Source: Halichoerus grypus (taxonomy: Eukaryota > Chordata > Mammalia > Carnivora > Phocidae). Taken from it: DNA of 64,000 nt. Both the position numbers and the translations under genes were made by a program. A model generated the notes under the pieces. That model was not told the origin of the DNA, searched no databases, and saw only the letters and a program-made list of their open reading frames with translations. Where the stretch lies: NCBI RefSeq assembly GCF_964656455.1, contig NC_135721.1:85726754-85790753 (forward strand), read 5' to 3'. Of this stretch, positions 1 through 12,490 are shown piece after piece. The first letter of the stretch is position 1. Every line of letters starts with the position of its first letter.

Positions 1-899
1 AATTTCCAAACTAGATGATCATATCCAGTTCTCTTGCAAATTCAAATTTTTTTAAAAAGGTATTCCTCTAGATTTTTTCTAAAACTTCCATCTCAAACCC
101 TGTTTTCTTGTTTATAATTCTACTTTATGTTACAACCAGAAAACTCACATTCCAGTGAAAACATTTTCCTTTATGAAGTGCTTCTCCCATGAAGAGAGCA
201 TGGCTGTGATGAGAATTCTTTACTCCCTGTCATTTGGCTATCACAAACTTGGCCCTCCTCTACTTTACATCCCTAAAGCTTTGCATGTGTGATTATCAGA
301 ACTCCCTTTTCTGTGGGATTATGTGTAATTAAGTTTTCAATCAATTTGACTAATTAAATGGAAGCACTGTCTGTGGGCTAGGTTGGGGGACTAGAAATGG
401 GTTTCTGAGTATTACCACTAACTCACTAGATGAATACAGTGAGTTATTTAATGTCTCATTCCCCTATGAAGGGAGTAGAGGGGAAGTATTTCAGGTCAGG
501 TCTACAAGGTCCCGATTTTTCTAAGAACCCCAAATTTCTATCTCTATCTCCTGTGCTCTCGAGGCTCAGACTCAAGTTCGCAATTGCCTCTTCTTGTGGG
601 TGAGTTTGGAACCTCACCAAGTCCATCTGAAAAGTCAGCCACAAAGGGTTACATAACCCTATCAGGTTATTGCATGACCCTAGAGAAGGAATCTGCATAT
701 TGTCACTGGTCTGGGCTTTAGAGGTTTCGCTGCTCAAATGGTGGTAGTTATAAGGATGAGACTATCTTAAATTCATTAGTAAAGGCTTTGATTTTCTTTT
801 ATTTCTTCATTAAGCATGAATTAAGTATAGTGTTGAGAAAATATTCGTTGTCATGTCAATGTTTCTAGCTTTGGAACAAATACAAACTAATAGGACATA

Positions 900-1085
900 A
901 TCTCTAGAGGGTGCCTTAGACATACGCTAGCCCAACCTCCTCACTTTCTATAAAGAAACTGAGGCCCGTGAAGGATCTGGATGTGCTATTTCAGGAAGAG
1001 CTAGAACTCTATGCTTCCTTCCCAGAGCTCTTACAACTGTATACGCTACCACACATCAGGTGTGACCAGCATTGACATTCATGAC
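900..1085 (-). repeat. MIR-like ancient SINE fragment
   Basis: The core CCAACCTCCTCACTTTCTAT followed by AAAGAAACTGAGGCCCGTGA matches the reverse-oriented MIR pattern of a tRNA-derived, pan-mammalian SINE. The 3' part is too diverged to place an end. Inactive. Confidence 0.55.
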
Positions 1086-1639
1086 TGCTTATGCCCCTAA
1101 GCCTGAGACCACTTTCCCAAAATGAAAAAGTACTTGGAGCAAAGACGACTCAAGCTCAATGGCAGGATAGGTGGCCGCGATCTAGCGTCCCTTAGGTATT
1201 CAGAGAATCAGAAAGCTTGAGGACCAAGTGTGGCACAGGTACCATGTGACCCCTCTGTCTGTATCATTTTCTACAAGGCACATCCTTTCATCACCTCATG
1301 GAGTAAATGAGAGCTGTAGGGAGAACCTTCATGGAAAACATGATTTCCAGAAAAACAAGCAACAACCAGAGTGAGAGAGAAGAAGCCTATAAATACCTTC
1401 ATGGTATCTGAGGTCATAGAGCCTCCAGACTGGAAAGAGGAAAGCTCACCTTTCGTTCCAGCTTCTTCCCTCAGTGGGGCCCTTCCTCAAGAACCCCACC
1501 AGCCTCCCAAAATGGAATCAACCCCTTCACTTCACTTAACCCATCCTAAATATGTATTTCCTTCAACAAGTACATTCATGCTGACCTATGCTTCCTTCCT
1601 TGGCTGACCACCACACAAGGCAAAGTTTCCCTTACTTTA

Positions 1640-1835
1640 AATTCTTCAGTATGTATTTAAAGAGTCTGCTCTGTATTATCGTGCATTATTAATACGCGGC
1701 CTTGGATATATGTTCTTTTGTTATTTCCTGTGTGTTTTTCACATACTCTGCAACATTGCAAGTTCCTTGAGCGGGGAGGCCGTGACTTCTTTGGCATTTC
1801 TAACAGAACTTACTACTTAATAAGCATGCAGTGAG
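1640..1835 (+). repeat. L2-like LINE 3' end
   Basis: The motif GCAAGTTCCTTGAGCGGGGA followed by a GTGAC...CATTT...ACTTACTACTTAATAAGCA track resembles the 3' terminus of LINE-2 (AAGCTCCTTGAGGGCAGGGA...CACATAGTAGG...). Strongly diverged, so the edges are approximate. Confidence 0.5.
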
Positions 1836-1872
1836 TTTACATAAATCCATGAAGACTTGAGAAAAGGGTGAG

Positions 1873-1904
1873 TTTTGTTTGTTTGTTCATTTGTTTGTTT
1901 TTCA
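1873..1904. repeat. (TTTG)n simple repeat
   Basis: Tetranucleotide TTTG/TTTGT repeat with one interruption (TTCA). Short and AT-rich. Confidence 0.85.
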
Positions 1905-4138
1905 GCCACTCTCTCAATGTTCTTGTCATGGTTAAATAAGAAAATAAAGGACCTGGACCTCTGGTGAGTTGAAACTAGCTCAGTATCCAAGCATCAATTC
2001 ATTTAAAGCATTGATAGATTCAAAATGCAAAGCCAATTTTTTTAATGTTTAATTCTTTTTAAATTGTAGATTATGTAGCTATATTTTGAAATTAGAACAT
2101 ATAGTTAAAAGTTAATACAGATAGGTTAATAACTAATAAAATTTTTGAAGATCAGTCTATAGTGAGCCCAGAATCAATTGTTGTGATCTAGAAATATGAT
2201 ATATCTCTACACCAGAAATGAAACCATTCTGCTTTCCCCAGCTAAACTAATTCTTATTCTGTCATGCTTACTGCTCACAAATGTTTCGGGGAATAATATG
2301 TACTAGAGCTATCAGGGACAGGTCTGCAATGTTAAATAGTAGCAAGTCAAAGATGACAAGTCTTGTCATTTAATGAGTCAAAGATCAGATACTAATATTG
2401 TATTAAAACTAAGTGATGTGCACTCATAGTCTGCTACTCTCTTTGCTTGCAAAATGTCAGCAGAGGAGCAACAGGAAATAGAATGTGGGAGACAAAAGTT
2501 GCCCATACTTGAAGGATGGCAATGAAACAAAATGAAGTTTGTTTAATTGAAATAATGAATTGTTTAATTAAAAGAAATTCATATCTCCCATTCATTAAGA
2601 TATGCATCATCAAGATTCATTTTAGAATAAAAATCTAATATCTGCTTTGGAACTTCACTGTTATTTTCAAATACTTTTATATTCCAGAATAATACTGCCT
2701 GGTGGAGGAGAAAAAAAATCTGCATTCATGCTTCTCGGTGTTCTGTGCATACACCACTGTCTCAGATAAAATTAGCAGCTTTAAAAGAAATGCATCAGAA
2801 ATTATGATTAATCTAGAGATATAAATTGGAGGTGAGAAGGAGTATGACTCAGAGCACTCTTGAAAGCTTTAAGATTTAAGTCTCTTAAAATTTACATTCA
2901 TATCCACTGAATGATGACAGATCAAGGCATCTCTAAGAAACTCTGAAGACAACTGGCACCTTGCATGCTGCTTTTTTATGGGAACACTTAGACGAATAGA
3001 ATAAAAATTCTCTATTAAAAATAAAATTGATCATTGGAGGAAAGAAACTGATTTCAGGATATAAAACACACACAATCACAATTTTTTTCAATTCTACATT
3101 TGTTGAAAAGATCTTACTCTTGGTTCCTAGTAGAGAAATATCAAATTATGTCGAGTGACATCTGTCTCCATTAAATAGAGTAATTTCCCAGAGAGGAACG
3201 AGACTTTCAGTGCAACAATAGGAGACTTGCCAGTTGACAGGAAAGAATGTTCCCTGACCTGACCACTGTTGATGGGACTCTGATGTGTTCTCCCAGGAGT
3301 GGATGGTCTAAAGCATTGATTCATTAGTCTGTTTAATCTTCAGGCTTGCTAAGAAAGAGATCCTCCTTGATTTAAGTGCTGTCAGGCTGTCATCTCAAGA
3401 GGTTCATCCCTTGTCATTCCCTCCATCCACAATCAAAGAAAATTACTCTTAGCCCTGTTACAAAGAATTAGCATAAAGAAGAAAGAAATCTAGAAATAGA
3501 ACCTGAAATTTTCAACTAGGGACATCTGCATTTCTATCTCTATCTACTTCTACTCCCACTGTGATTTTCAATCACTCAGGTACATATTTTCTATCCTCAG
3601 TATAATATTACCAGTTTTTTTTTTTAAATCTCTCTTGAAAAAAAATATGGTTTGTGTTGAGTTGACAATTGCAGCTTTAAGACAAATGTTGGTTTTGTAA
3701 TCATGATGTTAATATTTAGAATTAAAATTGTGATACAGGAACCCAAACACATTGCAAGAAAAGTTGAGAAGATTTATTGGTGGGAGGAACAGAAATGTGG
3801 TAAAGTCCAATAGGACTAATTGTTGGCGTGCCTTAAATTGCCGCATTTGAGATACATAATGTTATATTGGATGGGAATTCACATTGGTCTGAGTTCTGCT
3901 CTAAAAGTTCCAGATATCTTTATCAGCCTTTAACATGTAATTTATTAAGAGCCCAAGTTAAAATCTACATGCCTAGTAGCTGAATTAATGTTACGGAAAT
4001 ACTTAACATTTTTAACACTAGGTGACAAGGTTGACTTGGCATTGTTAAATGCCAGATAGCCATGTTTACAGACAACCCCATTTAAATTTTGCATGATTAT
4101 ATTGAGCTACCACCCAGATCATACTGGTTGATTCTGGT

Positions 4139-4185
4139 TAAGATTTGTTCTATTTAAAAAAAAAAAAAAAGATTTGTTCCATTTC
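4139..4185 (+). repeat. A-tract flanked by 16-bp near-identical direct repeats
   Basis: AAGATTTGTTCTATTT (4140-4155) and AAGATTTGTTCCATTT (4169-4184) differ by one base and flank a pure A run of about 14. The layout is that of a target-site duplication around a poly(A) tail with essentially no element body. This is an extreme 5'-truncated retroinsertion or a small duplication with A-expansion. Confidence 0.6.
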
Positions 4186-4589
4186 TCAGTTTCCAGATCC
4201 TGGTAAATAAATTTGCTGATGTAATCACCACTCTGATTATTGGCATTGTACTGAGTGGGGGTACTGAAACACTGTAATGACTGACGTTTTTGCAGGTACG
4301 ATTGGAGTAAACACTATATACTAAGGGTTCATACACTCTTGTGACAGGTGCATAGTTTTACACTTTGTGATCTGGAAGAACACCCCTTTGATTCTCTCCA
4401 CCTGCTTCTCAAAACAGTATTCATCAAGATGCTATCTTCAGTAGTCTGCACTCCATTCACCCCTTTATCAGCCTCAGGCTTATTTGTCACTCCGTTTTCA
4501 AGCTGCTTCTACCACTGTCATTTCTGCTTACCCTCCATTCTATCTTGGAAGCGTTCCTGTATTAACTAACATTCAACATTCTGTATTCT

Positions 4590-5170
4590 CACTGTTCTTA
4601 CCTAGGCTGTTAAAATGGCCTCCTAACTGGACTACCCACCTTATAGTCTGCCCCCTTTCTAATTCTTTGTCAGAGTTTTGTCAAATTAAATGTCCTAATG
4701 CACTATTCTTATCATGATTCTCTCTGCTTAATATATTCTGCCTTCCACTATTGCCTATGTATCAAGTACACTCTTCAGCTGGATTATTATCATTGCAGCC
4801 CTAAATCTTGGTTAAACACGTCTTCATAATTGGATCTCTCTTCATACTCACATCAAAGTGGACAATGTTCCATGAATCCCTTCCCTCCCCTTGTTCTCTT
4901 TCACATTTAACCTCTACCCAGAAAGGCTCTTCCTCACGTCAAAGCCCAACAAAAAGTCTTCCCCGTACTATTTATATAAATTTCTTAGCTAGAAAAAAGT
5001 TTTGCTTTTCTTTTTTTAAATTTCCATGTCACTATTCACTGCAACCTTACTTATGAAATATCATTTATATCACCTACTTTGGTTGTTTATACATTAACTA
5101 TAAGTTTCTTCTAACTGAAGTACATATCTTGTAGGTTCTCTGACTCTCAAAAAAACCACCAATATATTTT
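4590..5170 (+). repeat. Probable diverged L2 LINE fragment
   Basis: The run GGCCTCCTAACTGGACTACC then CTTATAGTCTGCCCCCTTTC resembles the L2 segment that reads CCTCCTAACTGGTCTCCC...CAGTCTTGCCCCC. A later CAGAAAGGCTCTTCC...GTCAAAGCCCAAC portion fits the region before the L2 3' end. There are many indels and no coding capacity remains. Confidence 0.45.
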
Positions 5171-5401
5171 AGGATATATATCATAGTCTAACACATCTTT
5201 AATTAGAAATATTTTCCAGAATCTTTATTGTTATTATTCTCAAAGCGGTCTAAATCTACCCAGACCAATACTTTTCAATTATCACACATTTACTTCTGAT
5301 CTTTGATTCAACTTTGAAGACATGAAAGAGTATTGCCTTTTTCTAAAAGGCAATGGATGCATCTATCAAAGGTTGGCAAATACATGGAAGATGAGTTTCT
5401 T

Positions 5402-5428
5402 TGGGTGGGGGGGGGATGGGGAGGGGGC
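5402..5428 (+). other. G-rich tract with G-quadruplex pattern
   Basis: Four or more G-runs of at least three (GGG, GGGGGGGGG, GGGG, GGGGG) lie within 27 bases, separated by single bases. This satisfies the usual G3+N1-7 quadruplex pattern. It lies in non-repeat DNA with no gene nearby. Confidence 0.7.
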
Positions 5429-7049
5429 ACTGGGTATACATGTTTGAAAGAAAAGCTTGTGGCCTGAAGAAAAGAGCATGCCTTTACCAAGATGAAAACC
5501 AACACATGCAAGAATACTCCTGGTTGGAAAATATGATCATTCAATGCCTGACCACTTCACAATATCAGATGTCAGTGTGCTAGAGTTTTGCTGAAGAAGA
5601 GGTATCAATTCATGCCAGTGCAGACTCTGGTATTAGATGCAGGAAAATGCCCTTCCCCTAAAACATTGTATTTGAGGAATTAGAAATGGAAACCCTTGGG
5701 TTGGGAGTCTAAGAAGAAATAGGTGGTGTGGTATTGGTGGCCATTACTTGAAAGTTATCCCTGGGCAAGATGAAGAAAGTTGAGTTGATACACATTCCCT
5801 CAGACTACTCCTTTACCCCTTTCTTTGTTGAATATGAGGACTAATGATATCAAAACAGAGCACCTGAGTGGGTGAAGTAAATTCTGGAATGGCATCCTTC
5901 GGGGCTCAGTTATCTGAAGAGTGGTGAAGTAATCAACCAACAGACAGAGAGCGGAAGAGAGGGAGGCTGAGGGAGAAGCTTGAGGGGCTTTTAAATAGTC
6001 ACCTAGTGTGAAGAGATAAAGTTTACAAGTATGTCACCTCTTCCCTAACATTTGTTTTCCAGGAAACACCATCTTAAGATAAGGATAAAAAGAGCTAAGC
6101 AAGGAATTTCAATTCTACATAATCAGGTAGTCATGATAAGAGATGAGAAAAAAGAAATGTAGACTGTCCAGCCTCAGCCAGAGCTCATGCTAACCCCACC
6201 ACAGGCTTGCCACTAGGAGAACTGGGTCCTCAGAGTCATGTCACTTTTCTCCCTGGGGCATCTAAGGACGTTGTGGTCTCTGCTTTCATCCCTTCTTTTA
6301 GAACCTGATTTTAGCCATTTCCTTCAATCAAGTGAAAATGACAGGTAACAGAGGAAAATGTCATCCTTCCAATGGATATCTGTATTTCAAAAAAGGATTA
6401 GTCTTTAAGCCTAAGTGTCTTCGATGATGTTTCAGGCAATCTCTTAAAAATGGGGTAACATGTTAAAGATATCTGGGCTTTCATGAGCTCTCTAAATTCT
6501 CTCCTGTGTGGCCAGAGGGAGAAGTAGGAGGGTCTTGTTATGTAGAATACCCTACCCCTGCTATACCTGTTTGAAGGAGGTACTATCTTTTAGGAACTAA
6601 ACAGCAGCTCCTTTGCTGAGGATCATTAACTTAAGAGCTCTTTGCAATAACTCGGTTTCTTTAAATGTCCTGTTGACTTTGTTTCCCATGACTTATAATT
6701 CTCCTCCTTTGTGATACACATTGTTTATATCCACTTCAAAAAGATACTAAAGGTCCACTTTGTCCATTTGTCATTTATAGACTGTTGAGCTCCAAACAAT
6801 TCATTTCCAGATAGAATATACAAAATATCTTTAACTGACCCTTGTAAGAATGGCAGGGGTTAGTGTTTTTTTTAAAAAGGGGGTGGCTAGGTGGAAATGC
6901 CTTTTCTAACTCCTCACATATGTTATCACTGAAGGGGGCTGCTTTGCTAATTATTCTCAGAAAAGTAGGTTGCTTGTGGGGTTCAGGCTACTGGCACACT
7001 TAGAGACTGAAGTCTGTGCTGCATAGAAAAAAATCTGATTGATGACCTC

Positions 7050-7145
7050 CTCCATCGCAGGCACTGTTGCAGGTGGGTGCAGAGATGCAGCAGGACACAA
7101 CACAGAAATATCGCTGCCCTCGTGAAGCTGACATTCCGTGGGGTT
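7050..7145 (+). repeat. Ancient dispersed repeat trace (MIR/L2 class)
   Basis: GCAGGCACTGTTGCAGGTGG, then ATGCAGCAGGACACAACACAG and GCTGCCCTCGTGAAGCTGAC, follow the common mammalian pattern GCCAGGCACTGTTCTAGG...ACAGCAGTGAACAAAACAG...CCCTCATGGAGCTTAC. The exact family was not assigned. Confidence 0.5.
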
Positions 7146-7510
7146 TTGAGGCTGATTTAATTCTAGGTGCTTTGGAAAGTGGAACAGTAACCTGATTTAG
7201 ATGGATCTGAAACATCTTGCTTAATACTCCACATTTTAAATAAATGCAGGAAAAATTTGCACAGTAAAAAAGAACATCTTGCTGAATGTATGGAATTTGA
7301 ATTTTCACCTATTTTACTTATAATAAAGGAACAGAATAGAAGTTGTAATATCTCTATATGTAAAGGGTTAAAACAGTAATTGGGACTAACATACATCATC
7401 CCATCCCAGCAAATTTGCTCTTAGAATGCAAAATCAAGAACTTTCCCAATAGTGAAATTTTGTTTTCTCTGTGATAACTGGACAGGACATTTAAATAAAT
7501 CATGTCCCCC

Positions 7511-7530
7511 AATCAATCAATCAATCAATC
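7511..7530. repeat. (AATC)n microsatellite
   Basis: Five tandem AATC units lie between two copies of ATGTCCC (7502-7508 and 7531-7537). Confidence 0.85.
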
Positions 7531-8135
7531 ATGTCCCAAGCCCATCCTCCTATGCTTCTATAGCTTTATTAAAGAAATAACCATGACCGAGGACCATATT
7601 AGAACTATATTAGGACATTTTTTTTCTTTTTCTGAATGTGCTGTAATTGATCTAGATTTGATTGAAAGAAAACTGATGTAAAAATGTTATATGTTAGCAT
7701 TAAATTATTGTGTTGCTACTTGGAAAATATATCCTGAGAAGCAATAAAATAATGGAATATAATATATTATTGCTGAAGATGAGAGCAAACAAGACTGATG
7801 TAGGCACTGATAATAAATTAAGACTCAGATCCTTCTATAAGGTCTTGCTGTCGTTATACCTGTCCACCCTCTATCACTGGACTCCCGGCTGCAAGGGACT
7901 TGATATTAACAGTCACTCTGGGTTCAACATCATTCATGTTCACTGTCAAGTCACCACAAATCCCACATTCCCCTCATCTCTCAGGCTTAAAAAATTCATT
8001 TAACACCAAGGGCTAATTAATTAACAGGATTTTCTTATGTTTAATGGAGAACATTCTAAGCCATTAGAATCCAGCCTTGTTCAAATTTAGGTCACTGAAG
8101 AGTTACAAGAATGTCTGTCAACAGAAAATCTAACC

Positions 8136-8602
8136 TTTTTTTTTTTAAATTTTTTATTGTTATGTTAATCACCATACATTACATCATTAGTTTTTGATGT
8201 AGTGTTCCATGATTCATTGTTTGCGCATAACACCCAGTGCTCCATGCAGAACGTGCCCTCTTTAATACCCATCACCAGGCTAACCCATCCCCCCATCCCC
8301 CTCCCCTCTAGAACCCTCAGTCTGTATTTCAGAGTCCATCGTCTCTCATGGTTCATCTCCCCATCCGATTTCCCCCCCTTCACTCTTCCCCTCATGCTAT
8401 CTTTTTCTTCTTTTTTTTTTCTTAACATATATTGCATTCTTTGTTTCAGAGGTACAGATCTGTGATTCAACAGTCTTGCACAATTCACAGTGCTCACCAT
8501 AGCACATACCCTCCCCAGTGTCTATCACCCAGCCACCTCATCCCTCCCACCCCACCCCCCACTCCAGCAAACCTCAGTTTGTTTCCTGAGATTAAGAATT
8601 CC
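8136..8602 (-). repeat. L1-A 3' UTR made of two related tail units
   Basis: Downstream of the ORF2 stop the element carries two diverged versions of one tail, each with a GAGGGTT...GGAGG G-rich block followed by a GTGCT/GCACT segment. Unit 1 lies at about 8426-8600 and unit 2 at about 8147-8400. Between them is an A-rich strip, seen on the plus strand as a T-run at 8402-8422. The G-rich blocks are quadruplex-prone on the minus strand. Confidence 0.75.
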
Positions 8603-11600
8603 TCATATCAGTGAGGCCATATGATACATGTCTTTCTCTGATTGACTTATTTCATGCAGCATAACACCCTCCAGTTCCATCAATGTCGTTGCAAATGGCA
8701 AGCTCTCATTGCTTTTGATGGCTGCATAATATTCCATTGTATATATATACCACTTCTTTATCCATTCATCTGTCGATGGACATCTTGGCTCTTTCCACAG
8801 TTTGACTATTGTGGACATTGCTGCTATAAACATCGGGGTGCACGTACCCCGTCGGATCACTACATTTGTACCTTTGGGGTAAATACCCAGTAGTGCAATT
8901 GCTGGATCATATGGTAGCTCTATTTTCAACTTTTTGAGGAACCTCCATACTGTTTTCCAGAGTGGTTGTAGCAGCTTGCATTCCCACCAACAGTGTAGGA
9001 GGGTTCCCCTTTCCCCGCATCCCCGCCAACATCTGTCCTTTCCTGACTTGTTAATTTTAGCCATTCTGACTGGTGTGAGGTGCTTTCTCATTGAGGTTTT
9101 GATTTGGATTTCCCTGATGCAGAGTGATGTTGAGCACTTTTTCATGTTTCTGTTGGCCATTTGGATGTCTTCTTTGGAAGAATGTCTGTTCATGACTTCT
9201 GCCCATTTCTTGATTGGATTCTTTGTTCTTTGGGTGTTGAGTTTGATAAGTTCTTTATAGATTTTGGATACTAGCCCTTTATCGGATATGTCTTTTGCAA
9301 ATGTCTTTTCCCATTCTGTCAGTTGTCTTTTGGTTTTGTTGACTGTTTCTTTTGCTATGCAAAAGCTTTTAATCTTGATGAAGTCCCAATAGTTCATTTT
9401 TGCCCTTGCTTCCCTTGCCTTTGGCGATGGTTCTAGGAACAAGTTGCTGCAGATGAGGTCAAAGAGGTTGCTGCCTGTGTTCTCCTTTAGGATTTTGATG
9501 CACTCCTGTCTCACATTTAGGTCTTTCAGCCATTTTGAGTCTATCTTTGTGTGTGGTGTAAGGAAATGGTCCAGTTAAATTCTTCTGCATGTGGCTGTCC
9601 AATTTTCCCAACACCATTTGTTGAAGAGACTGTCTTTTTTCCATTGGACATTCTTTCCTGCTTTGTTGAAGATGAGTTGACCATAGAGTTGAGGGTCCAT
9701 TTCTGGGCTCTCTATTCTGTTCCATTGATCTATGTGTCTGTTTTTGTGCCAGTACCATACTGTCTTGATGATGACAGCTTTGTAATAGAGCTGGAAGTCC
9801 GAAATTGTGATGCTACCAGCTTTGCTTTTCTTTTTCAACATTCCTCTGGCTATTCGGGGTCTTTTCTTGTTCCATACAAATTTTAGGATTATTTGTTCCA
9901 TTTCTTTGAAAAAAGTGGATGGTATTTTGATGGGGATTGCATTGAATGTGTAGATTGCTCTAGGTAGCGTTGACATCTTCATAATATTTGTTCTTCCAAT
10001 CCATGAACGTTTTTCCATTTCTTTGTGTCTTCCTCAATTTCTTTCATGAGGATTTTATAGTTTTCTGAGTACAGATCCTTTGCCTCTCTGGTTAGATTTA
10101 TTCCTAGGTATCTTATGGTTTTGGGTGCAGTTGTGAATGGGATCGACTCCTTAATTTCTCTTTCTTCTGTCTTGTGGTTGGTGTATAGGAATGCCACTGA
10201 TTTCTGTGCATTGATTTTATATCCTGCCACTTGACTGAAATCCTGTATGAGTTCTAGCAATTTTGGGGTGGAGGCTTTGGGGTTTTCCACATAAAGTATC
10301 ATATCATCTGCAAAGAGTGAGAGTTTGACTTCTTCTTTGCTGATTCGGATGCCTTTGATTTCTTTTTGTTGTCTGATTGCTGTGGCTAGGACTTCTAATA
10401 CTATGTTGAATAGCAGTGGTGATAGTGGACATCCCTGCCGCGTTCCTGACCTTAGAGGGAAAGCTCTCAGTTTTTCCCCATTGAGAATGATATTCGCTGT
10501 GGGTTTTTCATAGATGGCTTTTATGATATTGAGGTGTGTACCATCTATCCCTATACTCTGAAGAGTTTTGATCAAGAAAGGATGCTGTACTTTGTCAAAT
10601 GCTTTTTCTGCATCTATTGAGAGGATCATATGATTCTTGTTCTTTCTTTTGTTAATGTATTATATCACATTGATTGACTTGCAGATGATGAACCAACCTT
10701 GCACCCCAGGGATAAATCCCACTTGGTTGTGGTGAATAATCCTTTTAATGTACTGTTGGATCCCATTGGCTAGTATTTTGGTGAGAATTTTTGCATCCAT
10801 GTTCATCAAGGATATTGGTCTGTAATTCTCCTTTTTGATGGGGTCTTTGTCCGGTTTGGGGGTCAAGGTAATGGTGGCCTCGTAAAACGAGTTTGGAAGT
10901 TTTCCTTCCATTTCTATTTTTTGGAACAGTTTCTGAAGAATAGGTATTAATTCTTCTTGAAATGTTTGGTAGAATTCCCCTGGGAAGCCATCTGGCCCTG
11001 GGCTTTTGTTTGTTGGGAGATTTTTGTTGACTGCTTCAATTTCCTTAGTGGTTATAGGTCTGTTCAGGTTTTCTATTTCTTCCTGGTTCAGTTTTGGTAG
11101 TTGATACATCTTTAGGACTGCATCCATTTCTTCCAGGTTATCTAATTTGCTGGCATAGAGTTGCTCATAATATGTTCTTATAATTGTTTGTATTGCTTTG
11201 GTGTTGGTTTTGATCTCTCCTCTTTCATTCATGATTTTGTTGATTTGGGTCATTTCTCTTTTCTTTTTGATAAGTCTGGCCGCGGGTTTATCAATCTTGT
11301 TAATTCTTTCAAAGAACCAGCTCCTAGTTTGGTTGATCTGTTCTACTGTTCTTTTGGTTTCTATTTCATTGATTTCTGTTCTGATTTTTTCTATTTCTCT
11401 TCTCCTGCTTGGTCTAGGCTTTATTTGCTGTTCTTTCTCCAGCTCCTTTAGGTGTAGGGTTAGGTTGTGTACTTGAGACCTTTCTTGTTTCTTGAGAAAG
11501 GCTTGTTTTGCTATATACTTGCCTCTTAGGACTGCCTTTGCTGCATCCCAAAGATTTTGAACAGTTGTGTTTTCATTTTCATTGGTTTCCATGAATTTTT

Positions 11601-12409
11601 TTAATTCTTCTTTAATTTTCTGGTTGACCCATTGATTCTTTAGTAGGATGCTCTTTAGCCTCCATGTATTTGAGTTCTTTCCAACTTTCCTCTTGTGATT
11701 GAGTTCTAGTTTCAAAGCACTGTGGTCTGAAAATAGGCAAGGAATAATCCCAATCTTTTGGTACCGGTTGAGACCTGATTTGTAACCTAGGATGTGATCT
11801 ATTCTGGAGAATGTTCCATGGGCACTAGAGAAGAATGTGTTTTCTGTTGCTTTGGGATGGAATGTTCTGAATATGTCTGTGAAGTCCATTTGGTCCAGTG
11901 TGTCATTTAAGGTCTTTATTTCCTTGTCGATCTTTTGCTTAGATGATCTGTCCATTTCAGTGAGGGGGGTGTGAAAGTCCCCCACTATTATTGTATTGTT
12001 GTCGATGTGTTTCTTTGCTTTTGTTATTAATTGCCTTGTATAATTGGCTGCTCCAATGTTAGGGGCATAGATATTTACAATTGTTAGATCTTCTTGTTGG
12101 ATAGACCCTTTAAGTAGGATATAGTGTCCTTCCTCATCTCCTATTACAGTCTTTGGTTTAAAATCTAATTTGTCTGATATAAGGATTGCCACCCCAGCTT
12201 TCTTTTGGTGTCCATTAGCATGGTAAATGGTTTTCCACCCCTTCACATTCAATCTGGGGGTGTCTTTGGGTCTAAAATGAGTCTCTTGCAGACAGCATAT
12301 TGATGGGTCTTGTTTTTTTATCCAACCTGATAGCCTGTGTCTTTTAGATTGGGGCATTTAGCCCATTCACATTCAGGGTAACTATTGAAAGATATGAATT
12401 TAGTGCCAT
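8603..12409 (-). pseudogene. L1-A ORF2 (endonuclease/reverse transcriptase), broken
   Basis: Encoded the LINE-1 ORF2 protein, which nicks target DNA and reverse-transcribes L1 RNA on it. The start ATG is at 12409, reading MALNSYLSIVTL. An extra base near 12346 shifts the frame at about codon 22. The endonuclease then continues with QETH, GDFH (Asn of the usual GDFN replaced, 11971-11973), SRIDHILG and FSDH motifs. The RT block carries [12 protein letters not shown] and the catalytic FADD (10303-10314). A TAA at 10660-10662, a 7-base deletion near 10003 and a TAA at 9575-9577 further split it. The C-terminal CCHC motif (C-x3-C-x7-H-x4-C) and the final [15 protein letters not shown] are intact up to 8603. 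Joined length would be close to the normal ~1270 residues. It cannot make a full protein. Confidence 0.95.
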
Positions 12410-12490
12410 TGTATTGCCTGTAAGGTGACTGTTCCTGTATATTGTCTGTGTTCCTTTCTGGTCTATGTTGCTTTTAGGCTCTCTCTTTGC

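Larger units (their letters stand above)
1..8130. other. AT-rich non-coding DNA without young transposons
   Basis: No host exon, RNA gene or young SINE/LINE was recognised in these 8.1 kb. Open frames are short, in AT-rich sequence, and match nothing I know. Ancient repeat traces inside it are listed separately. The block ends at the target site of the LINE-1 that begins at 8136. Confidence 0.7.
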
